Translations under genes and position numbers: made by a program
The notes under the pieces: model-generated
What the model was told of the DNA's origin: nothing
Databases searched by the model: none
The model's input: the letters and a program-made list of their open reading frames with translations, nothing else
Assembly (NCBI RefSeq): GCF_004116725.1
Contig: NZ_PDKG01000003.1
Location: 62,001 to 126,000, forward strand
DNA length: 64,000 bases
Reading direction: 5' to 3'
DNA from: Arcobacter sp. CECT 8986
Lineage (GTDB): Bacteria > Campylobacterota > Campylobacteria > Campylobacterales > Arcobacteraceae
In this document: piece after piece, positions 31,921-40,029 of the stretch
How positions within the stretch are numbered: position 1 is the first letter of the stretch
How the letters are laid out: every line of letters begins with the position of its first letter

Positions 31921-31960
31921 TATTTTTAGGATTTTTTTAGGATTTTTTTAGGATTTTTTA
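31921..31960 (+). repeat. A/T tandem repeat (atttttttagg) upstream of tmRNA
   Basis: Three copies of atttt(tt)tagg plus a partial fourth lie about 40-80 bases before the tmRNA promoter. The period is about 11 bases, near one helical turn, so it may bend DNA or act as an upstream element. It may also simply be slippage-prone sequence. Confidence 0.6.
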
Positions 31961-31998
31961 TTAATTTACTTTTATAATGTTATTTAAGTTATTTTTGG

Positions 31999-32004
31999 TA
32001 TAAT
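31999..32004 (+). promoter_or_regulatory. Promoter -10 element of ssrA
   Basis: A perfect TATAAT in ggtataatgctgaac lies 12 bases before the mature tmRNA 5' end. No good -35 is visible, which is usual for sigma-70 promoters in Campylobacterota. Confidence 0.75.
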
Positions 32005-32016
32005 GCTGAACATTTT

Positions 32017-32413
32017 GGGGATGATTTGGCTTCGATTAGAGCATTGAGGCTTGATTGCATGTCGGCCTGAGCATGCCGTTACGCGGCTCATTTTTTTTAG
32101 ACGCAAACAATACTAATTACGCTCCAGCTTACGCAAAAGCTGCGTAAGTTTTAAAAACTTATAGACTCCCTTCGGGTTGAGTCTTTGGAGACTCGCACTA
32201 CTGATTCTATCTAAGTAGATTTTCGCGGGTTCACCCTAGATAGATTACTTTAAAAGAGTTGATTTGGCTTTTAAAGGACATTTTAAAATCTTAGCTTTTT
32301 AGTTGCCTTGTGGTTTGAGTTGCTAATAAGTGAAATTTTTCAAGCCTGCTAAGCATGTAGACGTCAAGAGTAGATGTTTTAAGACTCCGGTTCAATCCCG
32401 GACATCTCCACCA
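32017..32413 (+). ncRNA. ssrA: tmRNA (ssrA)
   Basis: The RNA rescues stalled ribosomes by trans-translation. The 5' end ggggatgatttggcttcga pairs with the 3' tRNA-like arm, which has T-arm gttcaatcccg and encoded CCA. The resume frame (32103-32147) encodes ANNTNYAPAYAKAA and stop, close to the Campylobacter tag ANNVKFAPAYAKAA. The last 14 bases serve as attachment site for the integrated element, which rebuilds the gene exactly, so tmRNA should still function. Confidence 0.97.
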
Positions 32414-32420
32414 ATATTAA
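32400..32420 (+). repeat. attL (direct repeat, tmRNA 3' end)
   Basis: The 21 bases start with ggacatctccacca (the tmRNA 3' terminus) followed by atattaa, and are identical to 51233-51253. The flanking bases differ at both sides, which fixes the repeat length. Confidence 0.95.
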
Positions 32421-32430
32421 TAATTATACT

Positions 32431-32488
32431 TTCTAATTTGTTCTAAAAAGCTCGACACAATCGAACTTTAACATTCTAAATCGTTCTA
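32431..32488 (+). repeat. Imperfect direct repeat beside attL
   Basis: TTCTAATTTGTTCTA (32431-32445) and TTCTAAATCGTTCTA (32474-32488) share 12 of 15 bases, 43 bases apart, between attL and the integrase gene. They may bind integrase or accessory proteins; chance in AT-rich DNA cannot be excluded. Confidence 0.45.
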
Positions 32489-32521
32489 TATTATTCTTAT
32501 CATTTTTAATACTTTCTAAGA

Positions 32522-32545
32522 TTTATTACGGTAATCTTTACGGTA
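32522..32545 (+). promoter_or_regulatory. Left arm-type site with two ttacggta copies
   Basis: The 24-bp block beginning tttattacggtaatcttt holds two direct ttacggtaa copies 12 bases apart. The same 24 bases occur at 51147-51170. An inverted copy (taccgtaa) lies at 32568-32575 inside the start of int. The layout fits integrase arm-type binding sites and possible autoregulation. Confidence 0.75.
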
Positions 32546-32562
32546 ATTAGAAAAGTTAAAAA

Positions 32563-33798
32563 ATGGATACCGTAAAAATGCCAAAAATTGTTAAACCTCT
32601 TACAGATAAAGATATTAAAGCTGCTAAACCTAAAGAAAAACAATATAAATTAAGTGATGGACAAAGCTTATATTTGATTGTAAAACCTAATGGAACTAAA
32701 TTCTTTAGATTTGATTTTAAATTTGAAAATAAAAGAAAATCTATGAGCTTTGGAGTTTACCCAGATATTACTCTTAGTGAAGCAAGAAAAATAAGAGACA
32801 ATACAAAAGAGCTTTTAAAACAAAATATTAATCCTATATTAGAGAAAAATATATCTTTAGAAGATAGTACCAACACTTTTAAAAATATATCTGAAAAATG
32901 GCTTTCTAAAATGAAAAATGAATGGGTTGAGAAAACATACATTAAAGTTGAGAATGTTATTAGGAACCATGCTTATCCATACATAGGTAATAAGCTTATT
33001 GAAGATATTACAAGAACAGATATTTTAAATATTATAGATAGAATGAATACTAAAGGACTTCATGGTTCTGCTGAGAAGATGATGAGCAATTTCAATAGAA
33101 TTTATAAATATGCAGTGACTTATAATTATGTAGAGCATAATATAATTGCGGATATTGACAAAAAAAATATAATCATTTCAACAAGTAATAACCATATGAG
33201 TGCAATTACTCAAGAAGATGAAATAAAAGAGTTACTTGAAGATATCAATAACTTTGAGAACTTATATAAAGCTAGTATTACAACAATAATAGCTTTAAAA
33301 TTGGCTCCTTATGTAGCTTTAAGACCTTATAACTTAAGAGCCTTAGAATGGAATGAAATAAATTTTGAAAAAAAAGTTATAGATATACCAGGTGAAAAAA
33401 TGAAAACTAAAAAAGATTTTATTTTACCTTTATCAAAACAAGCAATTGAAATATTAAAAATGATTGAGCCTTTTTCAGCTCACAAAAGTAAGTATGTATT
33501 CCCCTCACCTGTTTCTAATCTAAAATGTTTAAGTGATGCAACACTAGGACATGCATTAAAAAAACTAGGATATCAAGATAGACATACTACTCATGGATTT
33601 AGAAGTACATTCTCAACAATAGCACATGAAAAAATGAAAGAACATGGATTTAATAGTGATATAATTGAAAGTTGTTTAGCTCATGAAGAAAAAAATAAAA
33701 TCAAAGCTGCATATAATAGAGCTTCAAAAATGAAATATTTTGAAGAGAAAAAAGAATTAATGCAGTGGTGGGCTAATTGGTTGGATTATATAAAATGA
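32563..33798 (+). CDS. int: P4-type tyrosine integrase
   Basis: Catalyses integration and, with an excisionase, excision at ssrA. The 411 residues hold an N-terminal DUF4102-type arm-binding domain (SDGQSLYLIVKPNGTKFFRF, then SMSFGVYPDITLSEAR), a core-binding domain, and a catalytic domain with the first Arg in YVALRPYNLRALEW, HGFRSTF (H-x-x-R), the second His in CLAHEEKNKIKAAYNRA and its Tyr. It lies 150 bases from the tmRNA end. The start could be the ATG at 32563 or 32578; neither has a strong ribosome site. Confidence 0.96.
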   Translation: MDTVKMPKIVKPLTDKDIKAAKPKEKQYKLSDGQSLYLIVKPNGTKFFRFDFKFENKRKSMSFGVYPDITLSEARKIRDNTKELLKQNINPILEKNISLEDSTNTFKNISEKWLSKMKNEWVEKTYIKVENVIRNHAYPYIGNKLIEDITRTDILNIIDRMNTKGLHGSAEKMMSNFNRIYKYAVTYNYVEHNIIADIDKKNIIISTSNNHMSAITQEDEIKELLEDINNFENLYKASITTIIALKLAPYVALRPYNLRALEWNEINFEKKVIDIPGEKMKTKKDFILPLSKQAIEILKMIEPFSAHKSKYVFPSPVSNLKCLSDATLGHALKKLGYQDRHTTHGFRSTFSTIAHEKMKEHGFNSDIIESCLAHEEKNKIKAAYNRASKMKYFEEKKELMQWWANWLDYIK

Positions 33799-33832
33799 AT
33801 TTTGATATAATATCGAAAAGTTAAGTGACTGA

Positions 33833-34546
33833 ATGGGAATAGATTTAAATAAAAGACAAGTAATATACAACAGTAATCATCAAAAAAGAGTAGATACAAG
33901 TATTCATGTAAAAAGTAACTGGAAAAGAAAAAATACTGTACTTACAGCAGCATTATTAAAAAGAAGAAGAACAAAAGATAATTTAGATGGTAATCCATTA
34001 ATATATGCTTTAAAAAATATAAATGGATATACAATTGATAAAAAAAATCTTTCTCCTATAATAAAGAGTGCTTTAAAAAATTTAAATACTGCTCTTAATC
34101 AAAAAGAATATGATTTAATAGTTTGTATACCATCAAGTGGCTTTATAGTCAAAAAACTTGGTCAAAGTGTAAAAAAAAGAATTCCCCAAACTAAAATTTC
34201 AAATTATGTTCTTCAAAAATGTACAAATAAAGATATTATACAATCAATAAATTTATCTTTGATAAGCAATAAAAAACATCTACATGAAGTAAAAGAAGTT
34301 TTAAAGAAATTACAAATAGCACCTGGGAATAAATTTGTCTTAAAAGAAATAAAAGGAAATATCAGAGCTTACTTTAATCCAATTAAAATAAATAATCCTT
34401 ACTTGATTAAAAAGTCTCAAACTATACTACTCTTAGATGATGCACTCTCTTCTGGAACAACTTTATTTTATGCTCAAAAACTTATAAAAGATATTAATCC
34501 AAATGCAAATATTGAAGCAATATGTTTTTTAAGTTCATTACATTAA
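33833..34546 (+). CDS. Phosphoribosyltransferase-fold protein
   Basis: A 237-residue protein whose C-terminal half has a type I phosphoribosyltransferase PRPP loop, TILLLDDALSSGTTL (about 205-219), preceded by YDLIVCIPSSGF, an equivalent of the ComF-type strand. The N-terminal 80 residues are basic and unrecognised. It follows int by 34 bases on the same strand and may be co-transcribed. In the chromosome such proteins salvage bases or act as competence factors (ComF); as element cargo the role is unknown, and a nucleotide-targeting defence function is speculative. Confidence 0.8.
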   Translation: MGIDLNKRQVIYNSNHQKRVDTSIHVKSNWKRKNTVLTAALLKRRRTKDNLDGNPLIYALKNINGYTIDKKNLSPIIKSALKNLNTALNQKEYDLIVCIPSSGFIVKKLGQSVKKRIPQTKISNYVLQKCTNKDIIQSINLSLISNKKHLHEVKEVLKKLQIAPGNKFVLKEIKGNIRAYFNPIKINNPYLIKKSQTILLLDDALSSGTTLFYAQKLIKDINPNANIEAICFLSSLH

Positions 34547-34634
34547 ACAATATTTAATATTAAATACCTTATACTTATAAAATAAAGACTATATTTATGC
34601 CCTATGGTCTATAAATATTAAGCTAATTGTTAAT

Positions 34635-34640
34635 TATAAT
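34635..34640 (+). promoter_or_regulatory. Predicted -10 element of the structured RNA
   Basis: TATAAT within taattataatttaatta lies about 9-10 bases before the G/C-rich RNA segment. No clear -35. It fits the local promoter style seen at ssrA. Confidence 0.5.
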
Positions 34641-34647
34641 TTAATTA

Positions 34648-34777
34648 CAGTGAAGAAATTAGTTGGGTCCGAGCAAACACCGTCGAACGAGGTTAGAATC
34701 TGTAAGAGACAAGTATCGTTCTGCTATGTAGCGGGTAGCATTAAAGCTAAGTATTGTTTAAATACTTAGCTTTTTTT
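34648..34777 (+). ncRNA. Unrecognised structured small RNA of the element
   Basis: A segment of about 130 bases between two convergent genes with much higher GC than its surroundings (34664-34700 in particular), a TATAAT upstream and a strong terminator at its end. No open frame of useful length exists. Possible pairings are GAACGA (34685-34690) with TCGTTC (34716-34721), and TGCTA with TAGCA around 34722-34740. I do not recognise a known RNA family; it is not a tRNA, 6S, RNase P or SRP RNA by eye. Confidence 0.6.
34743..34777 (+). terminator. Strong rho-independent terminator of the structured RNA
   Basis: AAAGCTAAGTATT (34743-34755) pairs fully with AATACTTAGCTTT (34761-34773) around GTTTA, followed by a run of T to 34777. 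It also overlaps the stop region of the leftward gene at 34776 and may serve both strands. Confidence 0.88.
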
Positions 34778-36182
34778 ATATAGAATCTAAATTCCATCCA
34801 TAAATATTTTGAATAATATACTTCATAAATAATTCATTTTCATCATATAAAGTCTTAACTTTTATGAAATCCTCTTTTGTTTTTGCAAAAAACTTATGAT
34901 CATCTCTATTTGTATTATCATTTATTAATGTACTACATATTCTCATTTCTTTATCAGTTTTATAAAAAATAAAATCTTGAAGCTCATCTATAGTAAATAC
35001 ATGATCTTTTTCCATAATATCACCATCAGTCCAATTAAAATACTTTATTATAAATTTATCTTCATGAATATCTTCAATATAACCTTGTAAAAGTGAACCA
35101 TTTTGAACATTTAATTGATGAAAAAATTTATTTTTTTCTATGAAGTTTTTTGTAATCTCTGGATGTTTGTATTGAGGTGTTTTTATAGAATCATTATCCC
35201 ACCATACAATATAGCTATCATGAAAATCATCATATACAACTTTTGTTTCTATGCTAAGTATAATTTTTGACAAAAATAAATCTTTTTTAATTTTTTCAAT
35301 AAAATTTTCTACAGTTTCATCTTCATCTAAAAATCTTTCTTTAAATCTTTTTGAACTTATTTCAAAATAGTACTTAGAATTTTTTAAATCTAAAGTTGCT
35401 TTCATTAAATGATATATGTGAAGAGAAAATTTATCAAAAAATTTACGAACTGCATAATTACTTAATTTATTAAAATATCTTGAAGAAATATTTTTTATAT
35501 TTTTATATCCATTTCTTTCTAAATAATCACTTGAAATAATTTGTAATTCATTTTCATCAACTCTTGTATAATCAAATTTACCTTCTCTTAACAAATCTGT
35601 AAAATTTCCTTTAAAACTTTTGTAATTAGTTTCAATATTTAAACTACATATTCCTTCATGCCAAAGCTCTTTAATATCAAACCCTCTTATATCAAGTGCA
35701 ATTATCATTGCTGCATTCGATATATATGAATAATCGTCATATATATTAAAATGATTTAAGTATTTCTCTGCATGATGCTTTAAACCATAACTGCTAGATC
35801 CTTTAGTATTAATAGTTTTTCTTTTTTCTAATACATGATCTATAAAATATAAAGCTCTTTTAATTTCTTCTTTCGGAGTATGGTTTTTTGATACATCTGC
35901 AACAGTTCTAAAACCATCTTTTGACTTATATAGCCCTTGAGCATTTACAATTCCACCATTTCTTAATTTATAAGTATTAATTTTAGTAGGTAGCTTATTA
36001 AATAAATGGTCTTTTTCTACTAAGTGAGGTTTTATAGCATTGTAATCTTTATAGCCATATTTTATTGCAAGATTATTTTGTGCGTGTCCAAGAGATTTAA
36101 TCTTTTGCGTTTCTTTAAGTTTTTTTGCTTGAAGTTTAAATTCTTCCATACTAGGAAGTATTTTGTTAATTTTTAAAGTCAT
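34776..36182 (-). CDS. Large unknown element protein with plasmid-type N-terminal motif
   Basis: A 468-residue soluble protein. The N-terminus (about 8-50: MEEFKLQAKKLKETQKI, then HAQNNLAIKYGYKDYNAI) resembles a helical motif seen at the start of many plasmid and mobile-element proteins, often annotated DUF5623-like. The rest is unrecognised; the C-terminal third includes VVYDDFHDSYIVWWDND and several acidic patches. The ATG follows AAGG at about seven bases. It has a 235-base leader with stem-loops. No catalytic motif is visible. Confidence 0.7.
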   Translation of the reverse strand: MTLKINKILPSMEEFKLQAKKLKETQKIKSLGHAQNNLAIKYGYKDYNAIKPHLVEKDHLFNKLPTKINTYKLRNGGIVNAQGLYKSKDGFRTVADVSKNHTPKEEIKRALYFIDHVLEKRKTINTKGSSSYGLKHHAEKYLNHFNIYDDYSYISNAAMIIALDIRGFDIKELWHEGICSLNIETNYKSFKGNFTDLLREGKFDYTRVDENELQIISSDYLERNGYKNIKNISSRYFNKLSNYAVRKFFDKFSLHIYHLMKATLDLKNSKYYFEISSKRFKERFLDEDETVENFIEKIKKDLFLSKIILSIETKVVYDDFHDSYIVWWDNDSIKTPQYKHPEITKNFIEKNKFFHQLNVQNGSLLQGYIEDIHEDKFIIKYFNWTDGDIMEKDHVFTIDELQDFIFYKTDKEMRICSTLINDNTNRDDHKFFAKTKEDFIKVKTLYDENELFMKYIIQNIYGWNLDSI

Positions 36183-36417
36183 TTTTGTACCTTATATTAA
36201 TTATTATTGACTTACTATTTAACTACTTGTTCTCTTTAGTAGTATAAGTCATATAATAACCATAAAGGCGACAAATACTCTAATTAATTGAAGTTTCTAC
36301 AGTTTTACCAAACCTTAAAATAAGGGGAGAACGGCAGGAGTTCTGTTTTCCATTTGAATATGATACTATAATATAAAGTATTTGTAAATAGAAACAGAAT
36401 GTTACTCTATCAATAAA
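36183..36417 (-). promoter_or_regulatory. Stem-loop-rich leader upstream of the 468-residue gene
   Basis: This gap holds no gene. It contains GACTTA/TAAGTC (36209-36214 with 36245-36250), CCTTA/TAAGG around AAA (36313-36325), AGAAC/GTTCT (36328-36343) and a larger TTCTGTTT/AAACAGAA pair (36341-36348 with 36392-36399). A GC-richer core lies at 36324-36351. It may be a structured 5' leader or a second small RNA; the evidence is only pairing potential. Confidence 0.4.
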
Positions 36418-37293
36418 TTAATTTTCTTTTATGATATTTTTAATTAATTCCATAAAATCATTTCTTGTTAAAATATTATCTTCTTTTGCTCTAATTCTTA
36501 AAAGCTTTAATCCAGCAACAGAGAATATGTTATCTTTCTTTTTATCTTTTAATTGTTGTTGCTCATTATCATGATAAAAACTATCTAATTCAAAAAAATA
36601 TTTTGGTATATAATTATTATCTATTTGTTCAAAAACAACACAATCTACAACAGCATTAAAGAAAAATACTTTTTCTTCTTTTGATAAATTATCTTTTATT
36701 TTATCAAAATCAATTAAACAACTTAATGCAACATTTGGGTAAGTGAAGTAATGAGGAAATACATCAACAAATGCTCTAAAGAATTCAACTTCTTGGTTAC
36801 TTTTAAATAAATTAATTGAATAACTTGTTTTACTTTTTTCTTTATTTGATTTTACACTTATTCGTTCTTCGTTATTATGATTTATAATTAAAGATTGTTC
36901 CTCTTCATGTTTACTAATAATTGTTTTTGAAACTTCTAAATAATCCCATTGTTTAGCTATCATTATTGCTTTTTTTAAATCAGATGCTTCATTTAATATT
37001 TGTAAATAAATTTCAATAAACTTATCAAAATCTTTCTTTTTAAAAGAATATACTTTTTGCTTATACAATTGAATAAATTGACCATATAATTGGCGTAATT
37101 CAACTAATGCATCTAATTTATTATTTAAACTTTCTATATATTTAAGATACTCTGATAAAAAATAATCTTCATAAATTCTTTTTATTTGTTCATCTGCTAA
37201 TATAATTTTTCTTTGTTTTTTTTCATAATCAAGCAATTTATTCCAGTTTTTAGATGCTAATAAATTATAAATTTCTTCTCTAATTTCATTCAA
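36418..37293 (-). CDS. DUF2726-type PD-(D/E)XK nuclease-like protein
   Basis: A 291-residue protein. The N-terminal 130 residues are helical and charged. The C-terminal 115 residues match the DUF2726 pattern: FFNAVVDCVVFEQ, then PKYFFELDSFYHD, then LKDKKKDNIFSVAGLKLLRI, i.e. the D, E-x-D and K/R elements of a restriction-endonuclease-like fold. It uses a TTG start with AGGAG six bases upstream and follows the 226-residue gene by 15 bases. I infer a two-gene defence cassette; the target is unknown. Confidence 0.72.
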   Translation of the reverse strand: MNEIREEIYNLLASKNWNKLLDYEKKQRKIILADEQIKRIYEDYFLSEYLKYIESLNNKLDALVELRQLYGQFIQLYKQKVYSFKKKDFDKFIEIYLQILNEASDLKKAIMIAKQWDYLEVSKTIISKHEEEQSLIINHNNEERISVKSNKEKSKTSYSINLFKSNQEVEFFRAFVDVFPHYFTYPNVALSCLIDFDKIKDNLSKEEKVFFFNAVVDCVVFEQIDNNYIPKYFFELDSFYHDNEQQQLKDKKKDNIFSVAGLKLLRIRAKEDNILTRNDFMELIKNIIKEN

Positions 37294-37308
37294 AAGAAAC
37301 TCCTGTAA

Positions 37309-37989
37309 TTAACTATTAATAATTTCATCAAGCATTTCAAAAAGTCTTTTAGTAAAATCATTGATCTTAAACTTTTTATTAGAAATTGATCGTTCATGCT
37401 TTACAATTGGATTTCCACCAATCATGACACTATTACTATTTTTAACTCTATATTCAAAAAAACCCAATTGATTACATTTATTAAAAGTACAATAATCTTC
37501 AAATGTGTTTACTTCAAAAATTTTACTTCCCTCAGATGAAAAATTAACTTTACTAAGTTCCTTATGTATTTTTATTAAATCTAAATCATTTAACATATGG
37601 ATATTTGATAATAAAGTCATTTCATAGTAATCAAGCTTTTTATTTTTCACTAATTCAACAGATAAACGAGCTAAAAGTTTTGCATGTAAATCATTTACTG
37701 TTGTTCTTGATTTTTCTATAAAATCATAAAGATAATTTAAATTTTGTGTATTTGATGATAAATCATCATAAAAAGACTTTTTTTGTTCATCTTTTAATTT
37801 ACTATGTTCATGAGTAAAATATTCTAGTCGTTGAGAAAATCTTGATAGCATATATGCATCCATGCCATTTTTAAGAGCTTCTACATTACTTACTTGATAA
37901 AAAAATTTACAAGCAAACACTCCTACTGAATATCCAACTTTAGCAGCATCTTCGGCTGCATCTATAATGTCATATTTAGTTTCACTCAT
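37309..37989 (-). CDS. Unknown helical protein, partner of the DUF2726 gene
   Basis: A 226-residue protein with a Gly/Ala-rich N-terminal segment (DAAEDAAKVGYSVGVFACKFFYQ) followed by mostly charged helices and a C-terminal part with FGFF-type aromatic residues (NQLGFFEYRV). I do not recognise the family; the layout is loosely like DUF4393-type abortive infection proteins, without firm support. It is the first gene of a two-gene unit with the nuclease-like gene. AAAGG precedes the ATG. Confidence 0.65.
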   Translation of the reverse strand: MSETKYDIIDAAEDAAKVGYSVGVFACKFFYQVSNVEALKNGMDAYMLSRFSQRLEYFTHEHSKLKDEQKKSFYDDLSSNTQNLNYLYDFIEKSRTTVNDLHAKLLARLSVELVKNKKLDYYEMTLLSNIHMLNDLDLIKIHKELSKVNFSSEGSKIFEVNTFEDYCTFNKCNQLGFFEYRVKNSNSVMIGGNPIVKHERSISNKKFKINDFTKRLFEMLDEIINS

Positions 37990-38055
37990 ATTGTAAACCT
38001 TTTATATTATTAAATTTGATTATACAATAATGAAATTAAACTTTATTTCATTCTA

Positions 38056-39786
38056 CTACAAATCATAATCTTCATTTTGCTTTTTACTTTCAGATTTAAT
38101 CAACTCTCTTAAATCTTTAGCAGCATCCTTATCATTAATATTTAATGATTGTTTTTCATTTTCTTTAGCCACTTGTCTTTTTACTTCATTTATAAATTGT
38201 TCAGTACCTCTAATATGAAGATTATTTAAGTCCCATCCTTTTGCTTTGGCCACCTCTAACATTAATTTGACATTTTCAACTAAATTCTGATTGTTTTTAT
38301 TTGATTTAATTTGATTACCTTGATCAGTAACATGGATATTTTTTCTTTTATTGATGATTTCAATATACCCTTGTTCAATCTTTTTAATATAGTAGTTTTC
38401 TAAATTAATATCAGGAACAATCTTATAAATCTGATAGAATACTTTATCTTGATAAGTTTTCTTTTTTAATGGTACATAAAAATTTATTTTAGGCTCATAA
38501 CTATAAAAATTTATTCTATCTTTAAATACATCTCTATTGCTATTATATTTATAAGCTTTCGTAAAATCTTGATAGGTTAAATTAAGTTTGTTAAAATATA
38601 TAGTATATTTTTCATTGTCTTTTTCAAAAGTAAAACCTACTCTTGATCTTTTACCATTTATAGTTCTTGCTTTAAATTTAACATTTTCATAACCTAACTC
38701 ACTCATTAGTTCTAAAAAGTTTTTATCATTCTTACATAATTTTAGAACTTCATTAACATCAGTTGAAACATGATAGTTTAAACTTAATTTATATTTATCT
38801 TTTTTATCAACCTTTTTTTCAATTTCAACTTTTGTATCATTAAAATCAAAATCTAGTTTTTTAAATATATTTCCTCTTTTTTCAAGCTCTCTTATAATAG
38901 GATTATTAAATCGATAGTTATATTCAATATATGCTCTAATTAATTTATTAGATCTATCTTTTATTAGTGGTTTTATTAACTCCTCATCTCCAGTATTTAT
39001 GATATCTAAGTATTTAATTTGTTCCTGGTTTAAATACAGTGGAAAATGTTCAGTTCTTAAATTTTTACCTTCATAGTGAAAATCAAGATTTTGTCTTATA
39101 AGTCTTTGTTGAAAATCTGTCATACCTTTTATGTAATATTGAATATTTTCAGTTTTTTTATATTGAGAAATAAAATCTTCAATATATTTATTAACTGTTC
39201 CATTTACAATTGAAGCTTTAAAATAATTATCATCAACTCTTTTTGTAAACCAAGTAAATTTAGTAGCCTTTTGTTTTAAAATTTTATCTTTTTCAGTATT
39301 TACATTTTCATCAAAATTAAATACTAGGTTATGCTTAGCTGCAACTTCACTAATCATTCTTCTTAAATTTAAATATCCTATTCCAAGTTTTGTACTTTTC
39401 CCATATTTATTTTTCAATTTTGCAGATGATAATAAATGAAAATGAGGTTCTACTTCATAGTTTTTTGAATTGATTGAATCACTATCTGTATTGTGATAAG
39501 CAGTTAATACTTGTGATAAATCTAAACTCATTTTTCTTTTAGGTCTATTTTTACCTTGCGATTCTTCAAAGTGATATTCATAATTAATTAAATCTTTAAA
39601 AAATAATTTCATGACCTTATCTATATCTTTTTGATCTTTACAATTGTGATTTATGATTAGTTGGCTTTTATCAATTGAAAAAGTAAAATGTACATTTTTA
39701 TCATCTGATAAATTAAATGTATCAGGTAAGTTATTACTTACAATAGCTGCATGATCTAAAATATGGCTCTCAAGATTCCAACTCAC
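38056..39786 (-). CDS. HUH relaxase/replication-type endonuclease with LPD7-like C-terminus
   Basis: A 576-residue protein. The HUH metal motif appears as VEPHFHLLSSA (about 110-120), followed by LGIGYLNLRRMISEVAAKHN with a candidate nucleophilic Tyr. The C-terminal part (LMLEVAKAKGWDLNNLHIRGTEQFINEV) resembles the LPD7 domain of plasmid relaxases. It starts at GTG with AGGAG six bases upstream. Divergent from the TraK-like gene across a hairpin-bearing gap, which fits a mobilization region. It could instead be a rolling-circle replication initiator. Confidence 0.72.
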   Translation of the reverse strand: MSWNLESHILDHAAIVSNNLPDTFNLSDDKNVHFTFSIDKSQLIINHNCKDQKDIDKVMKLFFKDLINYEYHFEESQGKNRPKRKMSLDLSQVLTAYHNTDSDSINSKNYEVEPHFHLLSSAKLKNKYGKSTKLGIGYLNLRRMISEVAAKHNLVFNFDENVNTEKDKILKQKATKFTWFTKRVDDNYFKASIVNGTVNKYIEDFISQYKKTENIQYYIKGMTDFQQRLIRQNLDFHYEGKNLRTEHFPLYLNQEQIKYLDIINTGDEELIKPLIKDRSNKLIRAYIEYNYRFNNPIIRELEKRGNIFKKLDFDFNDTKVEIEKKVDKKDKYKLSLNYHVSTDVNEVLKLCKNDKNFLELMSELGYENVKFKARTINGKRSRVGFTFEKDNEKYTIYFNKLNLTYQDFTKAYKYNSNRDVFKDRINFYSYEPKINFYVPLKKKTYQDKVFYQIYKIVPDINLENYYIKKIEQGYIEIINKRKNIHVTDQGNQIKSNKNNQNLVENVKLMLEVAKAKGWDLNNLHIRGTEQFINEVKRQVAKENEKQSLNINDKDAAKDLRELIKSESKKQNEDYDL

Positions 39787-39801
39787 GAAATTCTCCTAAA
39801 A

Positions 39802-39867
39802 GTGTGCGAAGCTCACTAAAATATAAAGTATTTTATCAATTTTAAGCCCTCAAAGTCAAGTGAGGGC
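39802..39867. other. Candidate origin of transfer (oriT)
   Basis: In the divergent gap between the relaxase-like and TraK-like genes, GCCCTCA (39846-39852) pairs perfectly with TGAGGGC (39861-39867), an unusually GC-rich 7-bp stem in AT-rich DNA. A second imperfect hairpin gtgtgc/gctcac lies at 39802-39816. Hairpins next to a nic site are typical of oriT, but no nic sequence can be assigned. Confidence 0.5.
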
Positions 39868-40029
39868 AATGGCTCATTTATATTTTATTTTAATATAATA
39901 TATTTATAGATACTAAACCAATAATAATACAATAATATTTTGTCTATTTAACATTAATATAAATAATAATACGATACTATTTGATAATAAAACAATATAT
40001 AATAAATACTAACCATAAAAAGGATATTT

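Noticed and set aside
34690-34705. T-arm-like ggttagaatct in the structured RNA
   Set aside because: It resembles a tRNA T-loop, but no matching stem, acceptor or anticodon arm can be drawn around it.
31270-37989. Possible retron or CRISPR-type system around the structured RNA
   Set aside because: No reverse transcriptase gene, cas gene or spaced repeat array is present in the window.
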